Source: Phoronis pallida (taxonomy: Eukaryota; Phoronida; Phoronidae). From it: 10,282 nucleotides of DNA. The position numbers were made by a program, and so were the translations under genes. The notes beneath the pieces were generated by a model, which worked only from the letters and a program-made list of their open reading frames with translations, was not told the DNA's origin and did not search any database. Below, one piece after another: positions 1 through 7,440 of the stretch (its first letter is position 1; each line of letters starts with the position of its first letter). The stretch is from positions 1 to 10,282 of the forward strand of contig JAOXYC010244456.1 in the NCBI GenBank assembly GCA_028565715.1, in the 5' to 3' direction.

Positions 1-22
1 CCAACTATTATGAACTATTATG

Positions 23-79
23 ACATCCCTAGTCATTTATATTACATCCTACGTCATTTATATTACATCCTACGTAATT
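23..79. repeat. Short tandem repeat, about 2.7 copies of a 21-bp unit
   Basis: A 21-base unit beginning ACATCC and ending TTATATT is read at 23, 44 and (partly) 65, with only small differences such as CCTAG versus CTACG. A shorter duplication of AACTATTATG precedes it at 3-22. The unit has no coding sense and is a simple minisatellite in intergenic DNA. Confidence 0.8.
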
Positions 80-80
80 T

Positions 81-530
81 GTTCTGAATTTTCACATGTC
101 TAGAAATGTATCACATATAAATGCGTTTGTTATTTTTTGTAACGAATACGATTATGAAGCTTTTAGATTGAGACAACGGCAGAGATTAGCATAACTTTTT
201 AAAGTTTCTCAGATTTACAATTGAATCTAATCATGTTGTTTTAAATATAAATCAAATTGTTTGTTACTCGCAGGTTGCCGTTTTTTGGCGGCGGTACGAA
301 CAGTTTGATTTTATGCAGGTCGACTAGTATTTTGCCTTTGATTGCAGATTTGCCGAGAAGTTCTAAAGGTACATTCGGGGAAAATGTGGATAAAACACCT
401 ACACAATTTTTTGTCCTTTTTAATCACATTTTTAAGGGGGATTTCTTTTTTCTCTTTGGACTGCATTCAAGCTGACATTACCTTGAAACTGTTAAGCATA
501 GTGTCGAACATGTTGTTTACTTAAACGCAT
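81..530. other. Intergenic stretch without recognisable gene
   Basis: The stretch is AT-rich. Two short overlapping plus-strand open frames (257-475 and 342-524) exist, but they have no recognisable domain, no codon character and no homologous copy elsewhere in the window. I see no RNA gene here. Confidence 0.5.
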
Positions 531-866
531 GTATCGCTAACTTACGAGTGTAGAATTATCAATTATTGAAATGTGACGTTTTCATCCGTCCTTTACATAG
601 TTTAATCATTTTTCGTTGCCCACTCGTGTTACTATCTTCATTCTTTATCAAAAACACAAAGTTAATGCGTTACAGTTGATTTCAGTTATCTTGACGCCCC
701 GTCAAGATATTTCGTCAAGTCCCATAGGCCGCCTATAAAGAGATTTCCTGAAGAAGCGAAGGTAGTTATTCGTTCAGATGAATGTAAGGATGCAATTTGT
801 AACAACTATTCCAACGCAATCGGCCTCATTCAATAGTTAATTTCACACTCGTAAGTTAGCGATGTA
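531..866. repeat. Fold-back (MITE-like) element with terminal inverted repeats of about 38-40 bp
   Basis: The left arm (531-570) is the reverse complement of the right arm (829-866). The core match is 19 identical bases at 533-551 and 845-863, and the rest of the arms matches with a few differences and a small gap. The interior of about 260 bp has no open reading frame of note, so this is non-autonomous. I could not define target-site duplications. It sits about 200 bp before the predicted TATA box. Confidence 0.7.
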
Positions 867-1041
867 TACCTTTAACTTATTTAAAAGTCGGGGTTTCCCA
901 GCTTCTGCCAAGGGCAAAAATTGAACGTCAGACTTCGTTAATGATCTTTAAAGTTCAACAAACAAGACCATAAAAAAAGGTACGGTTCAGCGGCGAAGAC
1001 CACGTGATCTTAATTTGGGCTTGGTCAATTATTCGAGGTAT
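867..1041 (+). promoter_or_regulatory. Proximal upstream region with a canonical E-box
   Basis: A palindromic CACGTG is at 1001-1006, about 41 bp before the TATA box. This is the canonical binding word for bHLH-type factors, but such a word can also occur by chance. No other regulatory word stands out. Confidence 0.3.
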
Positions 1042-1079
1042 TATAAAAACTGGGAAACGAAAATGCTTTACCATTTCAA
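1042..1079 (+). promoter_or_regulatory. Core promoter: TATA box and initiator
   Basis: TATAAAA is at 1042-1048. At 1071-1077 CCATTTC fits the animal initiator pattern YYANWYY, with its A at 1073, 31 bases after the first T of the TATA box; this is the spacing expected in RNA polymerase II core promoters. A strong splice donor follows at 1097. The three elements in the right order and spacing, upstream of a signal-peptide exon, support this as the gene's promoter. The exact start site is inferred. Confidence 0.6.
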
Positions 1080-1096
1080 GGCATGGTAACACACAG
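1073..1096 (+). other. Predicted first exon (24 bp), leader or start of coding
   Basis: The exon is bounded by the inferred transcription start at 1073 and a near-perfect donor, ACAG|GTGAGTAT, at 1096/1097. It contains an ATG at 1083 with G at -3 and G at +4. If spliced to 1998, this ATG is in frame with the ATG at 2002 and adds MVTHRT before it, giving a phase 2 intron. The leader before this ATG would be only about 10 nt, so scanning ribosomes may pass it and start at 2002. Either start keeps the signal peptide. Confidence 0.5.
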
Positions 1097-1207
1097 GTGA
1101 GTATGTTTTTTATTAATCAGAAACTTTTTCAAAATTGAAAACAATAGTATGGCAATTTAAAGCCTATACCTATTTAAAAAACTCAAATCTGTACCTTAAC
1201 AGAACAT

Positions 1208-1436
1208 ATGAGTTAAAATCGATTAAAAATACAGCACTTTATTTCCGGTTAATACAATAAAAACAGTTAAAACACTTAAGCTTTCGGACTTCCGAAACAC
1301 GTCCTTGCTCAAATGTAACAAATAAGAAATGAGAAAGGTCGCGTTTTGTAAGTCCGAAATCTAGTGTATTTTAAAAACTGTTTTTATTGTATTAACCGGA
1401 AATAAAGTGCTTGATTTTTAATTGATTTTAACTCAT
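1208..1436. repeat. Fold-back (MITE-like) element inside intron 1
   Basis: The left arm from 1208 is the reverse complement of the right arm ending at 1436. The arms are about 65-70 bp and include 36 consecutive identical positions (1233-1268 against 1376-1411). The loop is about 100 bp and has no coding capacity. AATAAA words occur in both orientations within the arms. In the pre-mRNA of this gene it would form a long, nearly perfect hairpin. Target-site duplications are not clear. Confidence 0.8.
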
Positions 1437-1997
1437 CTGTATACACTCTGGTCTCGACAACATATTTTAACAGATCATCTTATAACTATATTAGGTTACT
1501 CATTATTATATTATATCATTACAGGCGTTCTTTTTGAGACTATTAAAGTGTTGCGTTTCGCAAAAAGAGCATTTTTATGAAATTTTGCTTTTAACGTAAT
1601 AGTATATTATTCAATAAAATGATGTCAACATACAGTTACATTTCTCGAACGCGTATCATAACCTGATTTATACTGCTGGTTTTATAAAGTTCATGTATTC
1701 TTCATTAACCAAAGTAAAAAGAAATTCTGACGACCTGCGAAAATGGTATCAATCCACCTTAAACACATTTGTGTTTAGATTTATAGATCCTTCAGTTATT
1801 GCTAGATTTATGAAGTTGTAGCTAGCGTTTCTAAGATAAGCCCTCATAATCAGGTGTTCCAACTATACCAGTTCTCCCATATCTTTTAATGCTTCTCTCT
1901 TCCAAGTCTTAGTTATCGAGTGCCAGTTTGTTAAAAAGACGTCGTGCTTTTTAGCTATTTATGAAATGGGCCCAAATGTGAAAGTACAATTTTTCAG
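1437..1997 (+). other. Remainder of intron 1 (intron spans 1097-1997)
   Basis: AT-rich sequence with no exon, repeat or RNA gene that I can recognise. It ends with the polypyrimidine acceptor CAATTTTTCAG at 1997, which defines the next exon. Confidence 0.5.
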
Positions 1998-2083
1998 AAC
2001 CATGGCTCGAGAAAAGTTTGTCGAAGTGATGGTAGTGCTGGTGCTGACATGGGCTCTGATTGGTACGACTTCTGCGGGCCCAG
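1998..2083 (+). CDS. Signal-peptide exon of a secreted multi-module Cys-rich protein
   Basis: The ATG at 2002 has a strong context (AACCATGG) and begins 27 codons: a short charged N-region (MAREKFVE), a hydrophobic core (VMVVLVLTWALIG), then TTSA followed by GPG. This is a typical cleavable secretion signal, with cleavage probably after Ala25 (T-S-A). The exon ends after one base of the next codon at donor CAG|GTAAAGT, a phase 1 junction that matches every module exon downstream. The exon starts at acceptor TTTTTCAG (1997). It has no homology to the repeated modules and is followed by a 628-bp intron. Spliced to M1 it gives GPV at the mature N-terminus. The product is therefore expected in the extracellular space or a secretory granule. 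Confidence 0.75.
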
Positions 2084-2403
2084 GTAAAGTACAACATCAT
2101 TCGGAAAACCTCGGATATTTCCGGAGTGGTAAATAGTCCTATCTTGCAGCACAACGTGGCGCGGTATTCCGCTCGGTTTAACAAATCAAGTTATTGGTGT
2201 TTAAAAGAAGGAACAACAATTGACCATTTCACTTGTGTTTTCACGGGATTTTTTTCCAAAATGATAAGGTTTTTGTTTGAAAATATGTTAGAGTTCTTTT
2301 TATGAACCTATCTTTGTCTAACATAACATTTGTTTGAGTTCACCTCAACTTTCAGAAAACTAAAAGTCAAATTGAAAACTTATTTTTCGGAGAGGGTATT
2401 GCT

Positions 2404-2545
2404 AACGACGACATTAGTATGCGTGGGACAATACTGAGGAAAGAGAGAGAGAGAGCTTAAGATCGACAAAGGGAAACGGATGTGCCTAAAGAGTCTGTTG
2501 AGGCAACGTCCAATTAGAAGGAAAATATACACTCAGACCGAAGGC
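2404..2545 (+). repeat. Diverged, internally deleted relic of the 7858-8946 repeat family
   Basis: The stretch aligns in the same orientation with 8482-8674. The best block is 2482-2508 against 8557-8583 (27 bases, one difference). Right after a GCAAC word, the relic skips 48 bases and resumes at a second GCAAC (8626), which looks like a deletion between short direct repeats. The relic also carries an expanded GA run (about 2441-2455). It lies in intron 2 (2084-2711); the rest of that intron shows nothing else. Confidence 0.65.
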
Positions 2546-2711
2546 TATAACCCTGCCTACTGGTGCCTCTTAACAGTGTATGCAAAAATCACTTTCAACA
2601 AATCGATCGTTTTCCCCCAAAAAAATTAAGAGTAATTATTTTGGCAGCATTAAATTTTGTTCGACTAGTGGAGTGAGAAACATTTTTATATAGATTTGGA
2701 TTTTATTTCAG

Positions 2712-2846
2712 TGCAACACAAACCTTGTGAACAGGGAGGGTGGTACTGTGCTGACTCAAACGCCCACTGCGGAGCAGGACCAAAATGTACATGTAATTGG
2801 GGATTTGCAATGGACACCAACGGTGCTTGCAAACGAAAACCGCTAG
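2712..2846 (+). CDS. Module exon M1: six-Cys module without heptad linker
   Basis: The exon is 45 codons, phase 1 at both ends, with acceptor TTTTATTTCAG and donor CTAG|GTGAGGT. It begins V-Q directly followed by HKPCEQGGWYC, so it has no heptads. The six cysteines have the spacing x6, x6, x5, x1, x11, and the GG, C-x-C, G-F and D-T-N-G-x-C positions resemble EGF-like or EB-like modules, but with an unusually short C3-C4 loop. The fold is inferred. Its downstream intron start (GTGAGGTACCCG) resembles that of M3, so M1 and M3 are sister duplicates although M1 precedes the diverged M2. Confidence 0.85.
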   Translation, partial: CNTNLVNREGGTVLTQTPTAEQDQNVHVIGDLQWTPTVLANENR

Positions 2847-3222
2847 GTGAGGTACCCGCAATCATAATTTTATGAAAGTTCAAAACAAGTTAGGCAGTAT
2901 CTTAGAAATTTCGTCATATGTGACTTGTACGTAATGATGTGATTCCGATGTTGTTTTCTTAAAAATGACCCTGTAGCGTAGCGAGAGATGTGTGTGCCGA
3001 CGACAATGTCTAATTGCATGGGCCATGGATTTGGTTAACATTTACAAAACCCGTACATAGACAAATATATACCCATGAGTATTTGAAATGTTTGAAACAT
3101 TTTTTTTTTAAATCTCAATACTGATAAGACTACTTCGTATAGGTCAGAGTAAACACTGACACAAGTTACCAATGTATTAACTGCAGCATTGTCTTCATGT
3201 GACACTTTTTGATATTCCTCAG
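2847..3222 (+). other. Intron 3, no further feature seen
   Basis: The first 40 bases resemble the intron after M3, showing shared ancestry. The rest is AT-rich unique sequence with no exon or repeat that I can support. Confidence 0.5.
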
Positions 3223-3372
3223 GGCAAGCAGCACAAACTCCCGCGGCACAAACACCTTGTGAGCAGGGTGGGACCTTCTGCGCTGACCCTAACGCCCACT
3301 GTGGTTCGAACCAGAAATGCGTTTGTGATCATGGCTGTCCTATGGATTCCAATGGTGTTTGTAGACCAATGG
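3223..3372 (+). CDS. Module exon M2: divergent seven-Cys module
   Basis: The exon is 50 codons, phase 1 at both ends, with acceptor GATATTCCTCAG and donor ATGG|GTGAGTTT. The linker is one degenerate heptad (AAQTPAA) after GQ, then QTP. The module keeps the cysteine frame (x6, x6, x5, x1, x11) but differs in most other places: TF for WY, ADPNAH for ADSNAH, GSNQK for GAGPK, DHGCPMDSNGVC near the end. The extra Cys in the last loop gives seven cysteines, so one may be unpaired or bond to another chain or module. Its similarity to M12 (ADPNAHC, C-V-C) suggests the ancestral state, outside the homogenised centre. Confidence 0.85.
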
Positions 3373-3412
3373 GTGAGTTTTAAAGGAGGATACTGTCAAT
3401 CATACTGCTATA

Positions 3413-3687
3413 CTGATGATGGTGAAGATGATGATGATGTTAATGATGGTGATAATGATGATGCTGATAGTGATGACGACTCAGCCCGAAAAATGTGAAC
3501 ATTTCATGCGGGGTTTCACATTTGCAATGTCTCTGACAACTCAAATGATGAAAATGTTGGTGATAATAATGATGACGATGATGATGATGATGGTAATGAT
3601 GCTGATGATGATAATGATGATGTTGATGATAATGATGATGATGATGGAGGTGATGGTAATGACGATGATGATGATGATGGTGGGGAT
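3413..3687 (+). repeat. GAT/ATG trinucleotide microsatellite in intron 4, two blocks
   Basis: Imperfect (GAT)n fills 3413-3480 and 3546-3687, separated by about 65 bases of non-repeat sequence. It lies in intron 4 (3373-4511), just after the donor of M2. The Met/Asp-rich plus frame and the His-rich minus frame across it are by-products of the repeat and not genes. Confidence 0.9.
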
Positions 3688-4511
3688 ATTCTAGCGTTTC
3701 ACACATTACATGTACTTTACCAGACATTGAAACAGAGTGTCATTTCAACTCCCCTGGGAGCATGCTAACGTGCGATACATGGGTGTCACACTGTATTCAT
3801 TCACTTTTACCACAACTTTCCTAACCTGGTAACCATTTGTACACCTGGGTGGAGACAGACCTCTAGGAAAGAATTTCGTCCAACACGTACCAACGTCATA
3901 AACTTGTAACTCAGAGAACAGCTCCGTTTTAAATCAAACTTGTATAAGAAAACCTGCATTGGGTAAAATGATTTGATTGTTACCTGACGCAAACGCATCT
4001 TTTGACGACAAGCAACACTCAGAAGTAACAATTCTTTAAAATCTAGCACTCAGTTAACGTTTTGTGAATGAAGAGAAGTCTGTCTAATGTAGTAAAGCAA
4101 GGATTTCCTATTTGAAATCGGTGAAAATGTAAGTTTATCGATCCTCGAAAATGGTTATACACTTTTTGAGTTCATGTGACGTGCGGATCTGAAATTTATT
4201 CATTTTATAGATAACATTTTCATATTCACACAACTAAAATACTTAGTTTTGAAATTTAAACCCAAATATTTTCAAATGGCGAAAAATTGATATCGTGACA
4301 AAATATGACTTGTTAGTCGACACGTTATGAATTCAGAAAACTTTCTGAAAACTTACGGATAAAGCATAGCAAAGATTTTTTGCTGTTGTATTGAACATAT
4401 TTTGAAATGATCAACCGTCAAGTTCGGGTAGTGTTTTTTTGAATCCTCCAACATGAGCAGGTGACTAGAAAACGGTAACTTTTTTAATCAAAGTTTATTT
4501 ACTATCTAAAG
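3688..4511 (+). other. Rest of intron 4, nothing recognised
   Basis: More than 800 bases of AT-rich sequence. A minus-strand open frame (3807-4049) has no recognisable domain. The stretch ends in a weak acceptor, TTTACTATCTAAAG, which is the only module acceptor ending in AAAG. Confidence 0.45.
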
Positions 4512-4688
4512 GACAAGGCTCACAAACCTCAGGCACGGGCTCACAAAACTCAGGAACACACAAACCCTGTGAACAAGGAGGATGGTACTGTGCTGACTCT
4601 AACGCCCACTGTGGAGCAGGACCAAAATGTACATGTAATTGGGGATTTGCAATGGACACCAACGGTGCTTGCAAACGAAAACCGCAAG
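4512..4688 (+). CDS. Module exon M3: two heptads plus six-Cys module
   Basis: The exon is 59 codons, phase 1 at both ends. It reads GQ, heptads GSQTSGT and GSQNSGT, then HKP and the standard six-Cys module with the FAMDTNGACKRKPQ ending. The Ser/Thr/Gly/Gln-rich linker is of the kind that carries O-glycans in secreted proteins (inference). The final heptad with Asn instead of Thr before HKP is shared with M4 to M7 and marks them as one duplication series. The donor is CAAG|GTGAGGT. Confidence 0.85.
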
Positions 4689-4895
4689 GTGAGGTGCCCG
4701 AAATCATATTTTAATGAGAGTTCTAAAAGGTTTTGCGCTATATAAATAAATAAAAAAAAGATTTATTATATCAGTTGAGATGGGATTTGTAAGAGCGATT
4801 TAAGAACGATGGTACTTTTTCAGTGTAAAAAAACATCTACACGTGTACGTAAGTGCAGACAGAAATCGTTAACTGAAACCTGTGACATTTTTCAG

Positions 4896-5282
4896 GACAA
4901 GGTTCTCAAACCTCAGGTATAGGCTCACAAACCTCAGGCACAGGCTCACAATCCTCAGGCTCGGGCTCACAAACCTCAGGCACAGGCTCACAAACCACAG
5001 GCACGGGCTCACAAACCTCAGGCATAGGGTCACAAACCTCAGGTACAGGCTCACAAACCTCAGGTACAGGCTCACAAACCTCAGGTACAGGCTCACAAAC
5101 CTCAGGTGCAGGCTCACAATCGTCAGGCACGGGCTCACAAAACTCAGGAACGCACAAACCCTGTGAACAGGGTGGATGGTACTGTGCTGACTCAAACGCC
5201 CACTGTGGGGCAGGACCAAAATGTACATGTAACTGGGGATTCACAATGGACACCAACGGTGCTTGCAAACGAAAACCGCAGG
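4896..5282 (+). CDS. Module exon M4: twelve heptads plus six-Cys module
   Basis: This is the largest exon, 129 codons, phase 1 at both ends (acceptor ACATTTTTCAG, donor CAGG|GTGAGATG). It reads GQ, then twelve heptads of consensus GSQTSGT with Ile, Ser or Ala in place of the last Thr and Ser or Thr substitutions inside, then HKP and the standard module with FTMDTNGACKRKPQ. Seven-residue periodicity is exact over 84 residues without an indel. With Gly at positions 1 and 6 and no hydrophobic a/d pattern it is not a coiled coil; a flexible, glycosylated spacer is more likely. The 207-bp upstream intron and 169-bp downstream intron resemble each other. Confidence 0.88.
4901..5152 (+). repeat. 21-bp coding minisatellite, 12 units (in M4)
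   Basis: There are twelve consecutive 21-base units of the type GGCTCACAAACCTCAGGTACA. Units 8 and 9 are identical to each other and very close to 7 and 10, pointing to recent local expansion. Codon choice is nearly fixed within the array (GGC TCA CAA ACC TCA), so copy-number variation between individuals is likely. Related arrays lie at 5457-5582 (6 units), 5891-5995 (5 units) and 6419-6502 (4 units). Confidence 0.9.
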
Positions 5283-5451
5283 GTGAGATGTCTGCATTGA
5301 TTTTTTTAATGACAGTTCTAAAAGGTTTTGCAGTATTCCAGTTTATTTGAAATTTGTAAGAGCAATGTTAAGAACGATGGTGCTTTCTCAGGGCAGATAT
5401 GTACTTTCATAAAGACAGAAATCGTTAACCGAAACCCGTGACATTTTTCAG

Positions 5452-5712
5452 GACAAGGTTCTCAAACATCAGGCACGGACACGCAAACCTCAGGTACAGG
5501 CTCACAAACCTCAGGTACAGGCTCACAAACCTCAGGTACGGGCTCACAAGCCTCAGGCACGGGCTCACAAAACTCAGGAACGCACAAACCATGTGAACAG
5601 GGTGGATGGTATTGTGCTGACTCTAACGCCCACTGTGGGGCAGGGCCGAAATGTACATGTAATTGGGGATTCACAATGGACACCAACGGTGCTTGCAAAC
5701 GAAAACCGCAAG
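5452..5712 (+). CDS. Module exon M5: six heptads plus six-Cys module
   Basis: The exon is 87 codons, phase 1 at both ends. It reads GQ, six heptads (the second is DTQTSGT, with Asp replacing Gly and Thr replacing Ser; the fifth has Ala in place of the inner Thr), HKP, then a six-Cys module identical in protein sequence to that of M4. The acceptor is ACATTTTTCAG. The donor CAAG|GTAAAATG lacks the usual G at +5 and is the weakest donor of the set, so this exon may be the most prone to alternative splicing; skipping it would keep frame. Confidence 0.86.
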
Positions 5713-5885
5713 GTAAAATGCCCGCATTCATATTTTAATGAAAGTTCTAAAAGGTTTTGCATGATTTCAGTTTAGATGAGATTTGTAAGAGCGATGTTAA
5801 GAACGATGGTACTTTTTCAGTGTAAAAAAAACATCTACGATCGTGAAGACATAAATCGTAAACCGAAACCCGCGACATTTTTCAG

Positions 5886-6125
5886 GACAAGGTTCCCAAA
5901 CCTCAGGCACGGGCTCACAAACCTCAGGCACGGGCTCACAAACCTCAGGTACAGGCTCACAAACATCAGGCACAAGCTCACAAAACTCAGGAACACACAA
6001 ACCCTGTGAACAGGGTGGATGGTACTGTGCTGACTCTAACGCCCACTGCGGAGCAGGACCAAAATGTATATGTAATTGGGGATTCACAATGAACACCAAC
6101 GGTGTTTGCAAACCTAAAACTAAAG
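5886..6125 (+). CDS. Module exon M6: five heptads plus six-Cys module
   Basis: The exon is 80 codons, phase 1 at both ends. It reads GQ, five heptads (the last SSQNSGT), HKP and the six-Cys module with small changes: KCICNWG for KCTCNWG, MNTNG for MDTNG, and the ending VCKPKTK rather than ACKRKPQ. The 5' half and upstream intron match the M3-M5 type, while the end and the downstream intron match the M7 type. M6 is therefore the switch point between two duplication series and may have arisen by recombination between them. Confidence 0.86.
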
Positions 6126-6291
6126 GTGAGTATTGTAAACATTATCGAATAAACAGTCGTTTTTGGAAAATCTATAAGCATTTCAATTAAACCGATCTTT
6201 GAAATGGAATGTCTTTCAAAAAACTAAAGCTACGGAAGTTGGACCCCATTGTGAAGTACTTCATTTGATGATTTCACACTGGCGTAGAAAA

Positions 6292-6365
6292 ACTTGGACC
6301 TCGGGAGTTTAGGGGTTTAAAAGCATGTGCCATGCCAGAGACCTGGGTTTGATTCCCGACCGGAC
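6292..6365 (+). repeat. tRNA-derived SINE-like segment, copy A (intron M6-M7)
   Basis: GGTTTGATTCC at 6346-6356 matches the RNA polymerase III B box (GGTTCGANTCC type). Upstream, GAGTTTAGGGG resembles a decayed A box, and the segment is followed by an A/T-rich tail. Copies at 6802-6872 and 9000-9071 share the same layout. Copy A lies within the 288-bp intron 6126-6413, close to its downstream paralogue, so it was duplicated with the intron rather than inserted independently. Confidence 0.6.
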
Positions 6366-6413
6366 TTCAATTTTTTCAAAATTTATTTATGGTAAATTAA
6401 ATTATATTTCTAG

Positions 6414-6632
6414 GACAAGGCTCTCAAACCCCAGGCACAGGATCACAAACCTCAGGTACAGGCTCACAAACGTCAGGGACGGGTTCACAAAACTCAGGAA
6501 CGCACAAACCCTGTGAACAGGGTGGATGGTACTGTGCTGACTCTAACGCCCACTGTGGAGCAGGACCAAAATGTACATGTAATTGGGGATTCACAATGGA
6601 CACCAACGGTGTTTGCAAACCTAAACCTAAAG
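6414..6632 (+). CDS. Module exon M7: four heptads plus six-Cys module
   Basis: The exon is 73 codons, phase 1 at both ends (acceptor ATATTTCTAG, donor AAAG|GTGAGTAT). The linker is GQ with heptads GSQTPGT, GSQTSGT, GSQTSGT, GSQNSGT. The first unit has Pro, as in M8 to M12, and the others Ser, as in M3 to M6, so this exon bridges the two linker types. The module reads FTMDTNGVCKPKPK at its end. Exon plus following intron form a unit of 508 bp that is nearly a duplicate of its neighbours. Confidence 0.86.
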
Positions 6633-6801
6633 GTGAGTATTGCAAACATTAACGAATAAGCAGTCTTTTTTGGAAAATCCATAAGCATTTCAATTAAACC
6701 GATCTTTGAAGTGGAATGTCTTTCAAAAACTAAAGCCACGGAAGTTGAACCCCGTTATGCAGTACTTCATTTGATGATTTCACACTGGCGTAGAAAAAAA
6801 C

Positions 6802-6872
6802 TTGGACTTCGAAAGTTCAGTGGATAAAGATCATGTGCCATGCCAGACACCTGGGATCGATTCCCGACCGGA
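6802..6872 (+). repeat. tRNA-derived SINE-like segment, copy B (intron M7-M8)
   Basis: The A-box-like AGTTCAGTGG and the B box GGATCGATTCC (6854-6864) are better preserved than in copy A. Flanking intron sequence on both sides is alignable with copy A over nearly the full 289-bp intron (6633-6921). Confidence 0.65.
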
Positions 6873-6921
6873 CATCAATTTTTTCAAAATTTATTTATGG
6901 TAAATTAAATTATATTTCTGG

Positions 6922-7098
6922 GACAAGGCTCTCAAACCCCAGACACGGGGACGCAAACCCCGGGTACGCACACACCCTGTGAACAGGGAGGATGGTATTG
7001 TGTCGACTCTAACGCCCACTGTGGAGCAGGACCAAAATGTACATGTAATTGGGGATTTGCAACGGATACCAACGGTGTTTGCAAACCTAAACCTAAAG
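6922..7098 (+). CDS. Module exon M8: six-Cys module with broken splice acceptor
   Basis: The exon is 59 codons, with a good donor (AAAG|GTGAGTAA) and an intact frame. The linker is GSQTPDT, GTQTPGT, then HTP. At the acceptor the TTTCTAG|GACAAGG of M7 reads TTTCTGGGACAAGG here: the AG is GG at 6920-6921. The next AG (6926-6927) is in phase and would cost only two residues (GQ); another in-phase AG is at 6941-6942. The module also has changes seen nowhere else: Val in CVDS where other modules have Ala, and Thr in FATDTNG where all others keep Met. All six cysteines remain. Either it is spliced through a shifted acceptor or it is an early-stage skipped exon; skipping keeps frame. Confidence 0.6.
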
Positions 7099-7263
7099 GT
7101 GAGTAATGCACTTGCTTGAAAAATACAAAAGAATCTCAATTTAACCGATCTAAGAGAATAGAATGTCTTAAGACAAAAAACTGGGTATTATAAAATTCAT
7201 TACAACTCAGAGTTGTAAAGAAAATGAATTGCAAAACTAATACCGAAATGATGCTATTTCTAG

Positions 7264-7440
7264 GACAGGGATCTCAAACCCCTGGCACGGGCCCACAAAC
7301 CCCAGGCACGCACAAGCCCTGTGAACAGGGAGGATGGTACTGTGCTGACTCTAACGCCCACTGTAGAGCAGGGCCAAAATGTACATGTAATTGGGGATTC
7401 GCAATGGACACCAACGGTGTTTGCAAACCTAAACCTAAAG
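7264..7440 (+). CDS. Module exon M9: two heptads plus six-Cys module
   Basis: The exon is 59 codons, phase 1 at both ends (acceptor GCTATTTCTAG, donor AAAG|GTGAGTAC). The linker is GQ, GSQTPGT, GPQTPGT, HKP. The module is standard except Arg for Gly after the third cysteine (HCRAGPKC). Its upstream 44 bases (from about 7220) are almost identical to those before M11, so M9 and M11 units are close relatives. The short intron that follows is open in frame (see 7441-7551). Confidence 0.85.

Noticed and set aside
257-524. Two short overlapping open frames in the upstream region
   Set aside because: Short, low-complexity hydrophobic composition, no domain, no splice or promoter context.
3416-3727. 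Met/Asp-rich and His-rich open frames
   Set aside because: Products of the GAT microsatellite; no conserved flanking coding sequence.
4901-5152. Possible CRISPR-like array
   Set aside because: Units are directly contiguous without spacers, lie in a coding exon, and the genome is eukaryotic.
4882-5166. Plus-strand frame reading RLTNLRY repeats
   Set aside because: Another frame of the same 21-bp array; it does not include the conserved cysteine module and has no splice support.
4906-5268. Minus-strand open frames rich in CEPVPEV and similar repeats over M3-M7 and other module exons
   Set aside because: They are antisense shadows. The 21-bp unit is a multiple of three and lacks stops in several frames, and the frames ignore the consistent splice sites seen on the plus strand.
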